Origin: Bacteroides sp. CAG:1060_57_27
Lineage (GTDB): Bacteria; Bacteroidota; Bacteroidia; Bacteroidales; UBA932
Assembly: GCA_001915575.1 (NCBI GenBank)
Contig: MNQT01000027.1
Location: 125,872 to 189,871 of the forward strand
Length of the DNA: 64,000 nucleotides
Reading direction: 5' to 3'
Shown: piece by piece, positions 43,250 to 51,300 of the stretch
How positions within the stretch are numbered: position 1 is the first letter of the stretch
How the letters are laid out: each line of letters opens with the position of its first letter
The notes under the pieces: model-generated
Told to the model about the DNA's origin: nothing
Databases searched by the model: none
The model's input: only the letters and a program-made list of their open reading frames with translations
Translations under genes and position numbers: made by a program

Positions 43250-43929
43250 TATGAGTCAATTTCAATCAAAACTTCCGATGTTTCCAGGACCATATCCTTG
43301 TCGTAGGTGTCATGGCGTACCATGCCTATTCCCCTGGCATACCATGTAAGCGCCGTCGTCACCCTGTTGCGACCCAGGCCGCGCTCCACCTTGTGCTCGC
43401 TCACCACGATGCAGTCGAACTCGCCCGCAGGAGTGCGCAGGCTCTCCCTGCGGAGCACCTTCCTGTCGCTTACCCTGACCCTAAATCCCAGGCCGGCGAC
43501 CCGTACCGTAAAGTCGGCGTCGGGCAGGACCTGTCCGGGCTGCATCAGGGCAGGCAGCACCGACAGGCACGGCTCCCAGCTTACCGCCCTGCCGGAAAAA
43601 TAGTTCTCCAGTATCGCGGCCACGCTCTGCGCAAGGTCGACCGTGACGTTCCCCAGCGAATCGCAAGAGGCCTCGAGGCCTACCGGCCCTCCGTACATCT
43701 GTCTTCCCCTGGAGTTGGTAAAAGAAGACGAATAGCCGACCTTCCCGCCGTCCACCCCGTCGATACTGAGGGTCTGCGTCCACTTCAGGCTTCCGTCGTC
43801 GGCATAACGCCTTTCATACTTCAGGCGGCAGCCTTCTTCCGTACAGAAATACGCCTCCTCCGCACAGGCAGATGCCGGTACGGACAGCAATACGGAAAGT
43901 ACGGATATTAGACAGATACGGCGCATCAT
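43249..43929 (-). CDS. Exported DUF3108-like protein
   Basis: A 226-residue periplasmic protein with signal peptide (ICLISVLSVLLSVPASA). The C-terminal part shows the DUF3108-like pattern: TPAGEFDCIVVSEHK, then TWYARGIGMVRHDTY. It begins after cleavage with a Cys-containing stretch (YFCTEEGCRLKYERRY). The ATG at 43929 is used; an upstream in-frame TTG exists at 43938. It lies between two barrel genes and overlaps the last one by one base. Its job is probably as a periplasmic partner of the barrels (inference). Confidence 0.7.
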   Translation of the reverse strand: MMRRICLISVLSVLLSVPASACAEEAYFCTEEGCRLKYERRYADDGSLKWTQTLSIDGVDGGKVGYSSSFTNSRGRQMYGGPVGLEASCDSLGNVTVDLAQSVAAILENYFSGRAVSWEPCLSVLPALMQPGQVLPDADFTVRVAGLGFRVRVSDRKVLRRESLRTPAGEFDCIVVSEHKVERGLGRNRVTTALTWYARGIGMVRHDTYDKDMVLETSEVLIEIDS

Positions 43930-43963
43930 GGTCGGCAATTCCGGAAAACCCGATCCGTATGAA

Positions 43964-44839
43964 TCAGAAAATCCTGTATATCAGCCTGAGGCTTATGTTC
44001 GGATAAAAGGACAGGTAGTCGAAGATACGCTCGTCGAACTCTATTCCGGGCGCATCTGGATTGTACTCCGCCAGAGCGTATTCCGATACGACGGAAGGAC
44101 GGCCGTGATACCATGCGCCTATCTCGAACTGGAAGCCCACATGCCCCTTCGGGGCGCTCCTGCCGACGCCTATTCCGAAATACGGCCTGACCTTGGCGAC
44201 CGATATGTCGGCGGCTAGAACCGCCCTGCCCTCATCTTCGCCTATCCCGTAGCTCGTCCCGCACAGGTTGAACGCCGGTTCGGGAAACCCTATGCTCTCA
44301 TATCCGGGGTCGGAGGCATATTTCTCGTTGATGGCGTCGAGTTCGGCCCTCAGGCCGTTGAGGTCCGATAGGAAGCGGGTATCAGACTGCGCGCGGAGCG
44401 ACACAAGGTTTCCGGTACCCATACCGAAATATGCACCGGCCACCAGATGGAAGGAACTCTTCTTGAAAGGATAGTACTCCAGGAGCAGCTTTGCGGAGCT
44501 CAGGTTGAGCACCGCCGACGCGTCGACGCCTATGTTGCCGAAATCCGAGTATATCCTGTCGGGAACGCCGGAGGCGGCAAGCTGCGAGTTCACATCGTCA
44601 AGCATGCCGTTGAATCCGGATGCGTCGACAGTAGTGGAATACGGGATGCTCAGCGAAGGAGCCGTAAGGCCGCCCTTGAGCACCAGATGGTCGGTAACCA
44701 GAGGCATGGCGAGCTCAACTCCTATGCCGGTAGTCCCTACCTCAAGACCTATCGAAAGGCTGTTGAACGCCTCCTGTGCCCGGACGAGGCCGGGAAGCAT
44801 CAGCGCCAGCGATATTATCAGGATCAGTTTCTTCATCAT
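43964..44839 (-). CDS. Outer-membrane beta-barrel protein
   Basis: A 291-residue exported protein with signal peptide (KLILIISLALMLPGLVRAQ), then strand-rich sequence (LSIGLEVGTTGIGVELAMPL, VRPYFGIGVGRSAPKGHVGF) ending in aromatic Phe (LRLIYRIF), the barrel end signal. A helical stretch at about 150-175 (LNGLRAELDAINEKYASD) probably forms a loop. The ATG at 44839 is chosen (tandem ATG at 44836). It follows the first gene of the operon by 16 bp. Confidence 0.72.
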   Translation of the reverse strand: MMKKLILIISLALMLPGLVRAQEAFNSLSIGLEVGTTGIGVELAMPLVTDHLVLKGGLTAPSLSIPYSTTVDASGFNGMLDDVNSQLAASGVPDRIYSDFGNIGVDASAVLNLSSAKLLLEYYPFKKSSFHLVAGAYFGMGTGNLVSLRAQSDTRFLSDLNGLRAELDAINEKYASDPGYESIGFPEPAFNLCGTSYGIGEDEGRAVLAADISVAKVRPYFGIGVGRSAPKGHVGFQFEIGAWYHGRPSVVSEYALAEYNPDAPGIEFDERIFDYLSFYPNISLRLIYRIF

Positions 44840-44855
44840 CTGTTCTTCTGTATCG

Positions 44856-45659
44856 TTATTCAACTGTATCATGTCCCGCAAGCCTGAGCTTGAACCTGGC
44901 TCCGAAATTGATCCATCTCATGTTCTGCATCTCGAACATCAGCTCGAAACGGTTGTCCCATACGGAGGCGATGAAGCCGGCGTTGACTGTCCTGGCGTCG
45001 TATTCGGCGATTATGTTCACCCAGTCGAGCACCGGAAGGCTTTCGAGCCATACCGGACGCCAGCACACGCCAACGGCAGGACCGTTTATCGGATAGTCCG
45101 TCCTGCGGTTGTATATATAGGCAAGATGCACCCCGACCCTGCCCCAGCGGGTGCCGAAGTTCTTGGAGAGCGCGGCATAGACACGGTTGAAATAGCCGTT
45201 CCCGCTGCCTTCCACATTCAGGTCGGCATAGCCTCCGCCGGAAGAGCCCGTAGTAGGGTCGCTGATTCCGACCGCGAAGGCGGGAACCCACTTCAGACCG
45301 AACTCCCCTTCGTTAAGTATCTTTATCTTGCCGGTGAAATGGCGGTCCTGGTTGAACATTATCTTGTCCCTGTCGGTAGGATTGGGCTTGCGCTTGCCGT
45401 CGAAGATAGTGCACACATACCCCACCTCGAGCCTGTTCCAGAACGCTATGTTGAACCCGTACGCGAAGGTGTCGTAACCCCAGCCGGAGGTAGAAAGCGA
45501 ATGCTTGTTGAGATAGTTGTTGGTTATCATGAACGTGCCTTCCTCCTCGATTTCGGCCGTGGGCATCTGGAGAAGGCCGCTCGCGCTGTCCGTAAACTGG
45601 GCACGGGCAGACGATGCAAAGGCTACAATACCAACTATAACGGAAATTATACGCTTCAT
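44856..45659 (-). CDS. YjbH-domain outer-membrane protein
   Basis: A 267-residue exported protein. After the signal peptide (KRIISVIVGIVAFASSARAQ) comes the YjbH signature ASGLLQMPTAEIEEEGTFMI, then amphipathic strands (YGFNIAFWNRLEVGYVCTIF, WGRVGVHLAYIYNRRTDYPI). The start at 45659 is chosen over an in-frame ATG at 45674. It is the first gene of the operon 45659-42038, whose four products are all exported. YjbH proteins are linked to exopolysaccharide secretion; here no polysaccharide synthesis gene is adjacent. Confidence 0.78.
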   Translation of the reverse strand: MKRIISVIVGIVAFASSARAQFTDSASGLLQMPTAEIEEEGTFMITNNYLNKHSLSTSGWGYDTFAYGFNIAFWNRLEVGYVCTIFDGKRKPNPTDRDKIMFNQDRHFTGKIKILNEGEFGLKWVPAFAVGISDPTTGSSGGGYADLNVEGSGNGYFNRVYAALSKNFGTRWGRVGVHLAYIYNRRTDYPINGPAVGVCWRPVWLESLPVLDWVNIIAEYDARTVNAGFIASVWDNRFELMFEMQNMRWINFGARFKLRLAGHDTVE

Positions 45660-45671
45660 AACTGAATCGTG

Positions 45672-45679
45672 CAAATATA
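45672..45679 (-). promoter_or_regulatory. Predicted -7 element for the YjbH-type operon
   Basis: TATATTTG on the minus strand, exact consensus, 12 nt before the first ATG of the operon. Confidence 0.6.
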
Positions 45680-45691
45680 CGCAAAAAAAGG

Positions 45692-45699
45692 TATCTTTG
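45692..45699 (+). promoter_or_regulatory. Predicted -7 element close to the next start codon
   Basis: TATCTTTG, exact consensus. Only four bases separate it from the ATG at 45704, as at tgt, implying a leaderless or nearly leaderless transcript. Confidence 0.55.
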
Positions 45700-45703
45700 C
45701 CGA

Positions 45704-46123
45704 ATGGCCGACAACTATCTTGAAAAGAAATTCGAACAGCTGCGTAGCGGAAGACCGGTGTACCGCAAAGTCAATCCGAGCCTGGACTCCCTGCTCACGG
45801 AGCTTTCGCGGCAGCCGCACGCAGATGATGTCATTCGGCAGGAAGGCGGCATGCACGGCAGCTGGGCCGATGCCGTCAAGCTGGCACAGCTCGAGGCCGT
45901 GGCACGCAGCGCCGTAAGGAGCTGCCCCGACGCCGTCGAGGCCGAGAGCAACGAAGCGGAAGCCAGCATCAGCCTGAGCGCTCCGGACATGTTCGTCCTC
46001 GGCGCTGCCGTACTGGCCGCCAGGCTCAAGGCATGCGAACTGCATCTGCGTTCCGAATGCGTCTGCAAAGACGGCGCACACGGAGACAGACCCGCATGCG
46101 CCGTACTGAAACTGTCCAAATAG
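45704..46123 (+). CDS. Conserved-looking small soluble protein of unknown function
   Basis: A 139-residue protein I cannot assign. It begins ADNYLEKKFEQLRSGRPVYR, a start I associate with small uncharacterised Bacteroidetes proteins, followed by a helical region rich in Ala and Glu (WADAVKLAQLEAVARSAV) and a segment with four Cys (C113, C120, C122, C134). No signal peptide or membrane helix is present. It is monocistronic, divergent from the YjbH-type operon and convergent with the aminotransferase. Confidence 0.65.
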   Translation: MADNYLEKKFEQLRSGRPVYRKVNPSLDSLLTELSRQPHADDVIRQEGGMHGSWADAVKLAQLEAVARSAVRSCPDAVEAESNEAEASISLSAPDMFVLGAAVLAARLKACELHLRSECVCKDGAHGDRPACAVLKLSK

Positions 46124-46146
46124 GAATCCCGTGCCGCCGGGCACTT

Positions 46147-47346
46147 TCAGGCCGTCCTTCCGGGATAGGCCTCCAGCGCCTTTTCCAGCACCGTCAGAGC
46201 CATTGCAAGGTCTTCCCTGCAAAGGACATACGCTATGCGCACCTCGTCACGGCCCTCGCCCGGCTCGGTATAGAATCCCGCTCCCGGAGCGAGCATGACC
46301 GTCCGGCCTTCATAGCGGAAATCCTTCAGGCACCACAGGCAGAACTTCTCGGCATCGTCGACGGGAAGCCTCGCCATAGTATAGAAAGCACCCTTGGGCA
46401 CGGGCGAGAACACGCCCGGAATACGGTTGAGGCCTTCGAGCAGGAAGTCCCGCCGTCCGAGATACTCGTCATACACGGCCTTCATATAGTCCTGCGGGAC
46501 ATCTATGGAAGCCTCGGCGACTATCTGTCCTATGAGCGGAGGTGAGAGCCTTGCCTGGCAGAACTTCATCACGGCATCGTGCACAGCCCTGTTCCTCGTG
46601 CACAGGCAGCCTATGCGCGTGCCGCACTCGGAATAGCGCTTGGACACAGAATCTATCAGCACGAGGTTCCCGTCCATGCCTCCGATATGGAAGGCCGACA
46701 CATAGGGCTCGTCGGAATACACGAACTCGCGGTAGACCTCGTCGCAGAAAAGGAAGAGGCCGTTCTTCACGACGACGTCGCGCAGGGTCTCGAGCTCGGA
46801 ACGGGAATACAGGTATCCTGTCGGGTTGTTGGGATTGCAAATGAGTATGGCCTTCGTCCTCGGAGTGATCTCGGCTTCAAGCTCCTCCACGGACGGAAGC
46901 CTGAACCCGTCCTCTATATGGGTCTTGACGCCCTTCACCACCGCCCCGACGGAAATCGCGAACGCCATATAGTTGGCATAAAAGGGGTCGGTGACAATTA
47001 TCTCGTCACCGGGGTCGAGACAGGTCAGGAACGCGAACAGCACGGCCTCCGAACCTCCGGCGGTAATGATTATCTCGTCGGGGGCGAGCTTTATGCCGCA
47101 GCGCCGGTAATATTCCGACATCTTCTCCCGCAGCGAGCGGAAACCGTCCGAGGGGCTGTACTCCAGTATGGTCCTGTCTACGGACTTCAAAGCCTTCAGG
47201 GCACATTCGGGAGTCTTGATGTCGGGCTGGCCTATGTTGAGGTGATAGACCTTTACGCCCTCGCGCACGGCCTGCTCGGCAAAGGGAGCAAGCTTGCGTA
47301 TGGGCGAGGAGGGCATGTTCGATGCCCTGACGGAAATCTTTTCCAT
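46147..47346 (-). CDS. Class I aminotransferase (aspartate aminotransferase-like)
   Basis: PLP-dependent transaminase of 399 residues. VYHLNIGQPDIKTPE opens the fold, AGGSEAVLFAFL forms the PLP phosphate loop, ICNPNNPTGYLYSR holds the conserved Asn, FCDEVYREFVYS the Asp, and SVSKRYSECGTRIGC the Schiff-base lysine. RIAYVLCREDL carries the substrate-carboxylate Arg. The start at 47346 (MEKISVRASNMPSSPIRKL) is chosen; the longer in-frame start overlaps the next gene. Substrate cannot be read from sequence. The upstream gene ends 4 bp before it. Confidence 0.9.
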   Translation of the reverse strand: MEKISVRASNMPSSPIRKLAPFAEQAVREGVKVYHLNIGQPDIKTPECALKALKSVDRTILEYSPSDGFRSLREKMSEYYRRCGIKLAPDEIIITAGGSEAVLFAFLTCLDPGDEIIVTDPFYANYMAFAISVGAVVKGVKTHIEDGFRLPSVEELEAEITPRTKAILICNPNNPTGYLYSRSELETLRDVVVKNGLFLFCDEVYREFVYSDEPYVSAFHIGGMDGNLVLIDSVSKRYSECGTRIGCLCTRNRAVHDAVMKFCQARLSPPLIGQIVAEASIDVPQDYMKAVYDEYLGRRDFLLEGLNRIPGVFSPVPKGAFYTMARLPVDDAEKFCLWCLKDFRYEGRTVMLAPGAGFYTEPGEGRDEVRIAYVLCREDLAMALTVLEKALEAYPGRTA

Positions 47347-47350
47347 ATCG

Positions 47351-48790
47351 TCAGTCGAAACAGTTCGTATAGATGCGGCCGTTGTGTGCGGGAGGAACGG
47401 CACCCCTTATCTCAAACAGCTCGGGCACGGTAACGAAGGTGAAACCCCTGCGCTTGAGCTCGGGAATCACATATTCAAGGGCCTCGACGGTCTTGTCGTT
47501 GCCCGCGAAATCGTGCAGCAGAAGCAGGTCGCCGTCACGCACGTTGTCGAGTATCAGCCTCGCGCGAGTCTCCACAGAGGTGGAGTCCTCCCAGTCGTTG
47601 CTACCGAGCCCGCAGATGAAAGTCAGGTCTATGGTGTCGTGCATCAGCTTGTTGTGGTCGATGTAAGGAGGCCTGAACAGCGTGGGGCGGCGTCCGGTGT
47701 ACCTCTCGACAAGGTCGCTGGTGCGGTCTATCTCGTCGCGCAGCTGTCCGGCGTCCATCCTGGACATGAACGAATGCGAGTACGAATGGTTCTCGATGTC
47801 GCAGCCCATTCTCGAGGCCCGCTGCATCACGGGTATGTTCTCGCCCTCGATATTCTGGCCTATCACGAAGAAGCTGGCCCTCACAGCGTGCCTCTCGAGA
47901 AGGTCGAGCACCTTGGGAGTGGTCACCGTATTGGGGCCGTCGTCGAAGCTCAGGGCGACATACTTGGGAAAATGCGAGGGAAGCGCGATAAGCTGGTATG
48001 CAAGGGTATAGGCAAGCCTCATGTGGCCCCTCGTCCCGGGATGCAGGCGGTCGGTGCGGGGATTTCTGAAATACCCTCCTTGCTCTTCGACCATGGGAGA
48101 CAGGCCGCTCAGGGAGAACAGGTCGATGACGGGCACGGACCATATCTGCCCGGCTTCCCTTACGGCCTGCACATAGTCTTCAATGAAAAGGCCGCAGCCG
48201 TTGGAATAGGCCTCCGAAGGCTGCCTCAGCTTATCTCCGAACTGTGCATAGGCCCTGTGTATCGGGATCAGCAGGATAATCTGCTTGTCGGGATAATGCA
48301 TCTTGAGGTGGTTCAGCACCATGTTGGTACGGCCGCGGAAGGTATTCCCGTCGTACGAAATTTCACGGTAGGTTCTGGTCACCTCGGCGGGGCCGTCTAT
48401 GTAGGTCTTACGCTCCGAGAGCGAGTACCATTCGCCCATGGGTACGGACGCATTGTAGTCGTTGGTGCCTATGAATACGAATATCGCGTCCACGCCCTGT
48501 CCCAGCTCGGCCTCCATCCTTTCGGCCTGGGGAATGATCTCATGCATCTGGTCGCCGCTCACTCCGTACACATAGGGCTCGAAGCCGAGGAGGTCGGCAA
48601 GGTAGTTCCAGTAGACGTTGTTGCTCCAGCGTATCTGACTCTCGTCGGTGATCGAATCGCCCAGGAACGCGACCCTGCGGCCGGTCCACTGGTTTTCGGG
48701 GAAAGTCTGGGCCGAAAGGCCCGGTGCGAAGGATACAAGCGCCGCTGCGAACGCGAGCACCCCGGTAAGGAAAGATATGCGCTTAGTCAT
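47351..48790 (-). CDS. Secreted fusion of SGNH esterase and NodB polysaccharide deacetylase
   Basis: A 479-residue exported two-domain enzyme. After a signal peptide (LTGVLAFAAALVSFAPGLSA) comes an SGNH/GDSL hydrolase: FLGDSITD (nucleophile Ser), GTND (Asn) and DRLHPGTRGH (Asp/His). From about residue 280 a NodB deacetylase follows: VALSFDDGPN (catalytic Asp pair), HSYSHSFMSRM (metal His pair), RPPYIDHN and LLLHDF. Both active sites look complete, so it may remove two kinds of acyl group from one sugar polymer. The start at 48790 is chosen because the longer frame runs into a palindrome. Confidence 0.88.
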   Translation of the reverse strand: MTKRISFLTGVLAFAAALVSFAPGLSAQTFPENQWTGRRVAFLGDSITDESQIRWSNNVYWNYLADLLGFEPYVYGVSGDQMHEIIPQAERMEAELGQGVDAIFVFIGTNDYNASVPMGEWYSLSERKTYIDGPAEVTRTYREISYDGNTFRGRTNMVLNHLKMHYPDKQIILLIPIHRAYAQFGDKLRQPSEAYSNGCGLFIEDYVQAVREAGQIWSVPVIDLFSLSGLSPMVEEQGGYFRNPRTDRLHPGTRGHMRLAYTLAYQLIALPSHFPKYVALSFDDGPNTVTTPKVLDLLERHAVRASFFVIGQNIEGENIPVMQRASRMGCDIENHSYSHSFMSRMDAGQLRDEIDRTSDLVERYTGRRPTLFRPPYIDHNKLMHDTIDLTFICGLGSNDWEDSTSVETRARLILDNVRDGDLLLLHDFAGNDKTVEALEYVIPELKRRGFTFVTVPELFEIRGAVPPAHNGRIYTNCFD

Positions 48791-48830
48791 AATGGTCATT
48801 GTCTTCAACCACAGCAAATTTAGGAAAATT

Positions 48831-48959
48831 CTGCAATTATGCGCAATCCCGCCCCTTTCGGCGTCCACATGTTCCATACTGCCTGTATCTTTTCCGGCTA
48901 TATGCCGGAAAATCAACATCGCTGCAATCCAAATATGGCAGGATTGCGCATAACTGCAG
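48831..48959. repeat. 129-bp imperfect palindrome between the Nnr and esterase-deacetylase genes
   Basis: Outer arms CTGCAATTATGCGCAATCC (48831-48849) and its complement (48941-48959) are 19 bp with one mismatch. A central hairpin TTTTCCGGC-TATAT-GCCGGAAAA stands at 48890-48912. The right arm ends 2 bp before the Nnr stop codon. The nested plan resembles the palindrome at 23263-23454, but the sequences differ. It could end transcription or be a miniature element. Confidence 0.75.
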
Positions 48960-48961
48960 GA

Positions 48962-50683
48962 TCAGTCTACTTTCAGGAAAGCGGGCAGGTCGGCAGAGCA
49001 CATGGACTCCTGTCCGTGGATCCCGGCAGCCCTGTCGCCGGCAAGTCCGTGGAACCATACGCCGAGCAGCGCGGCATGGAGCGGACTGTAGCCCCTCGCG
49101 GCAAGGCCGGCTATGAGCCCCGCGAGCACGTCGCCGCTTCCGCCCTTGGCCATGCCGGGGTTGCCGCTCATGTTGAAGTGGCAATCCCCCTGCGGAGAGC
49201 AGGTCATGGTATGCGCACCCTTGACGACGATTACGGACTTCAAAGCTGCGGCAAGGCTTTTGACGAGGACAACTTTCTGCATATCGTCCGCCCAGGGATA
49301 TCTGTCCGTGCCGGTGTCGGCGTCCGTGAGGGACGGTATCATGCCTGAGGCCAGCGCCGCACGCAGGAGACGGGAGAGTTCGCCGATATGCGGGGTCAGC
49401 ACGGAACCGGGAGGAACAAGCCCGAGCATCTGCGGCCCGGAAGATATTATATTGAGCGCATCGGCGTCGAGGATCAGGGTCGGAGCAGCCCCGGCCTCAC
49501 GCATGTCGCGGAGCCTCGAGAGCAGATCCCCGAGCGCCCTTACCGTCTCTGGAGCCCGGCCGAGACCGGGACCGACAGCAATCGAAGAATACTTGGAAAT
49601 ACTGTCAGGAACGGCCGAAAACATCGCTGAAGACGGGTCGCACGAGACTATGGCCGAAGGATGCGAGAGCTGCACCGCGAGCCTCTCCCCCGACGGCACA
49701 TGTGCGGTGACAAGACCGCAGCCCGAACGCAGGGCGCCTCCAGTGCAAAGTACCGCAGCGCCTATCATTTCCTTGCAGCCCGCAATAATCATAGCATGCC
49801 CGAAACTGCCCTTGTGGCCGTACTCGTTCCTCGGGAGCAGCAGAGAGCGCACCGTTTCCCGGTCTACCGTCGCGTAGCAGGAACGGCAGGAAGCGATAAA
49901 GCCCCTGTCCAGACCTATATGCACGACCTCCAGACGGCCGGCATACCTTCCTGTTTCAGGGAGCAGCAGAGAAAGTTTGGGGAACTCTATGGTCAGCGTG
50001 CATGACGCCGCGACGGCACAGAGACTGGAATCGGGATCCCCTTTCCAGCCGTCTGAGGGCTCGGTGGGGAGGCCGGAGGGCAGGTCTATCGAGATCACGT
50101 CCCGGCAGCGGGAGGAGTTCGAGTTTATCAGCCTTATGGCATCGGCCGCCCTGCCGCGCAGCTCTCCGCACATGCCCGAACCAAGCACCGCGTCGATTAC
50201 GACCGTCTCAGGAGTGAACAGCGATTCCGGGAAGAACAGGGCATCGGGACAGACGGAGCCGCCGCCAACATGCATAATGCCGTCGGACACCATACGGCCT
50301 GCAGCGGGAGAAAACTTCGCCACCCCGGCGGGCAGGCGTTCAAGGTTGGAACGGCAGTCCGGCGACATCTCATCTTCGGGAAATGACAGGAGCACCGAGA
50401 CCTTACGGGAACTCCCGAGCCTTTCATGCAGCAGCCTCGCCACGGCCAGGCCGTCCCCGGCGTTGTTGCCCTTGCCTGCGACTATCAGGTATTCAGGGCC
50501 GCAATTTCCAACGGCTCCGCAGCAGCCGCCCGGCCCGCAGCATTCATCCGGCTCGCAGCGGGCGATGATCTCCCGCGTCAGAGCCTCTGCCGCCCTCTCC
50601 ATAAGGGCAAGGCTCTCCACCGGCCCATGCTCTATCGTATAGAGGTCGGCCCTGCGTATGTCATTTCCTGTCAGTATCTTCAT
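48962..50683 (-). CDS. nnr: Bifunctional NAD(P)H-hydrate epimerase/dehydratase
   Basis: Repairs hydrated NADH and NADPH. The 573 residues combine the YjeF N-terminal epimerase (AGKGNNAGDGLAVARLL, VIDAVLGSGMCGELRG, SIDLPSGLP) with the C-terminal ADP-dependent dehydratase (HKGSFGHAMIIAG, AVGPGLGRAPETV, LILDADALNI, LTPHIGELSRLL, GNPGMAKGGSGDVLAGLIAG). It is longer than usual by inserts, most strikingly C43-Y65 with six Cys among Gly and Pro (ECCGPGGCCGAVGNC), placed between the first helix and strand. The ATG at 50683 overlaps the next-upstream gene as ATGA. Confidence 0.94.
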   Translation of the reverse strand: MKILTGNDIRRADLYTIEHGPVESLALMERAAEALTREIIARCEPDECCGPGGCCGAVGNCGPEYLIVAGKGNNAGDGLAVARLLHERLGSSRKVSVLLSFPEDEMSPDCRSNLERLPAGVAKFSPAAGRMVSDGIMHVGGGSVCPDALFFPESLFTPETVVIDAVLGSGMCGELRGRAADAIRLINSNSSRCRDVISIDLPSGLPTEPSDGWKGDPDSSLCAVAASCTLTIEFPKLSLLLPETGRYAGRLEVVHIGLDRGFIASCRSCYATVDRETVRSLLLPRNEYGHKGSFGHAMIIAGCKEMIGAAVLCTGGALRSGCGLVTAHVPSGERLAVQLSHPSAIVSCDPSSAMFSAVPDSISKYSSIAVGPGLGRAPETVRALGDLLSRLRDMREAGAAPTLILDADALNIISSGPQMLGLVPPGSVLTPHIGELSRLLRAALASGMIPSLTDADTGTDRYPWADDMQKVVLVKSLAAALKSVIVVKGAHTMTCSPQGDCHFNMSGNPGMAKGGSGDVLAGLIAGLAARGYSPLHAALLGVWFHGLAGDRAAGIHGQESMCSADLPAFLKVD

Positions 50684-51300
50684 AAGCTGTCAGATCCTTT
50701 CCGCGCCGACCCTATCCGCATGACGGCCTCCTCGAGAGAGCCGCACATCCCGACGCCGTATTTCGCGCAGGTGATGCGCACATTGTCGTACCTGTAGAAT
50801 TCCTCCGGGCAGACTACCAGAAGTTTCCCGCTCCTCGCGTGCAGCCCGAGTTCCAGAAGCGTTATCGGCGAACGGCTCCCGGGGAGGAAGTTCATTATTA
50901 TGTAGTCCGCCTCCTCGAGATGATCGAGCTCCCAGTTCACCTGATAGTCCATTTCGCCCGGGCGCGAGGCGTCCCAGTCCTCCTGCCGTGGATTGAACAG
51001 CATATAGCTTCCCGACGGAAGGATCCTGAAAAGCGAATCCGCCTCGGCCTGCCAGTCCTCTCCCGTTCCCATATCGATAGTTCCGGCAAGGAATACGGTC
51101 GTCCTTCCCGGCTTCTCTGCGGCCTCCCGGATATCTTCATGCGGACGCACGGTCACTACCGATGCGCAGGACTGCGCCCCTCCGGCGGCCGGAGCACCTT
51201 CCACCCTGTCTGCGAGATGGACAAACACGGAAACGAGCACGACCGGTACGGCCACCGCTGCCGCCGCGACGAGCGCGGTCACAAATACCCCGCCCTTCAT
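50680..51300 (-). CDS. Membrane-anchored nucleoside 2-deoxyribosyltransferase-like protein
   Basis: A 206-residue protein with one N-terminal membrane helix (VFVTALVAAAAVAVPVVLVS) and a domain like the nucleoside 2-deoxyribosyltransferase family (TVFLAGTIDMGTGEDWQAEA, LFNPRQEDWDAS, EEADYIIMNFLPGSRSPITL, LELGLHARSGKLLVVCPEEF). The Glu in LLELG is the usual catalytic position. Such domains are usually soluble; the membrane anchor is unusual. The start at 51300 overlaps the previous stop as ATGA. Upstream in-frame ATGs (to 51366) fall in a 24-bp tandem repeat. Confidence 0.78.
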   Translation of the reverse strand: MKGGVFVTALVAAAAVAVPVVLVSVFVHLADRVEGAPAAGGAQSCASVVTVRPHEDIREAAEKPGRTTVFLAGTIDMGTGEDWQAEADSLFRILPSGSYMLFNPRQEDWDASRPGEMDYQVNWELDHLEEADYIIMNFLPGSRSPITLLELGLHARSGKLLVVCPEEFYRYDNVRITCAKYGVGMCGSLEEAVMRIGSARKGSDSL

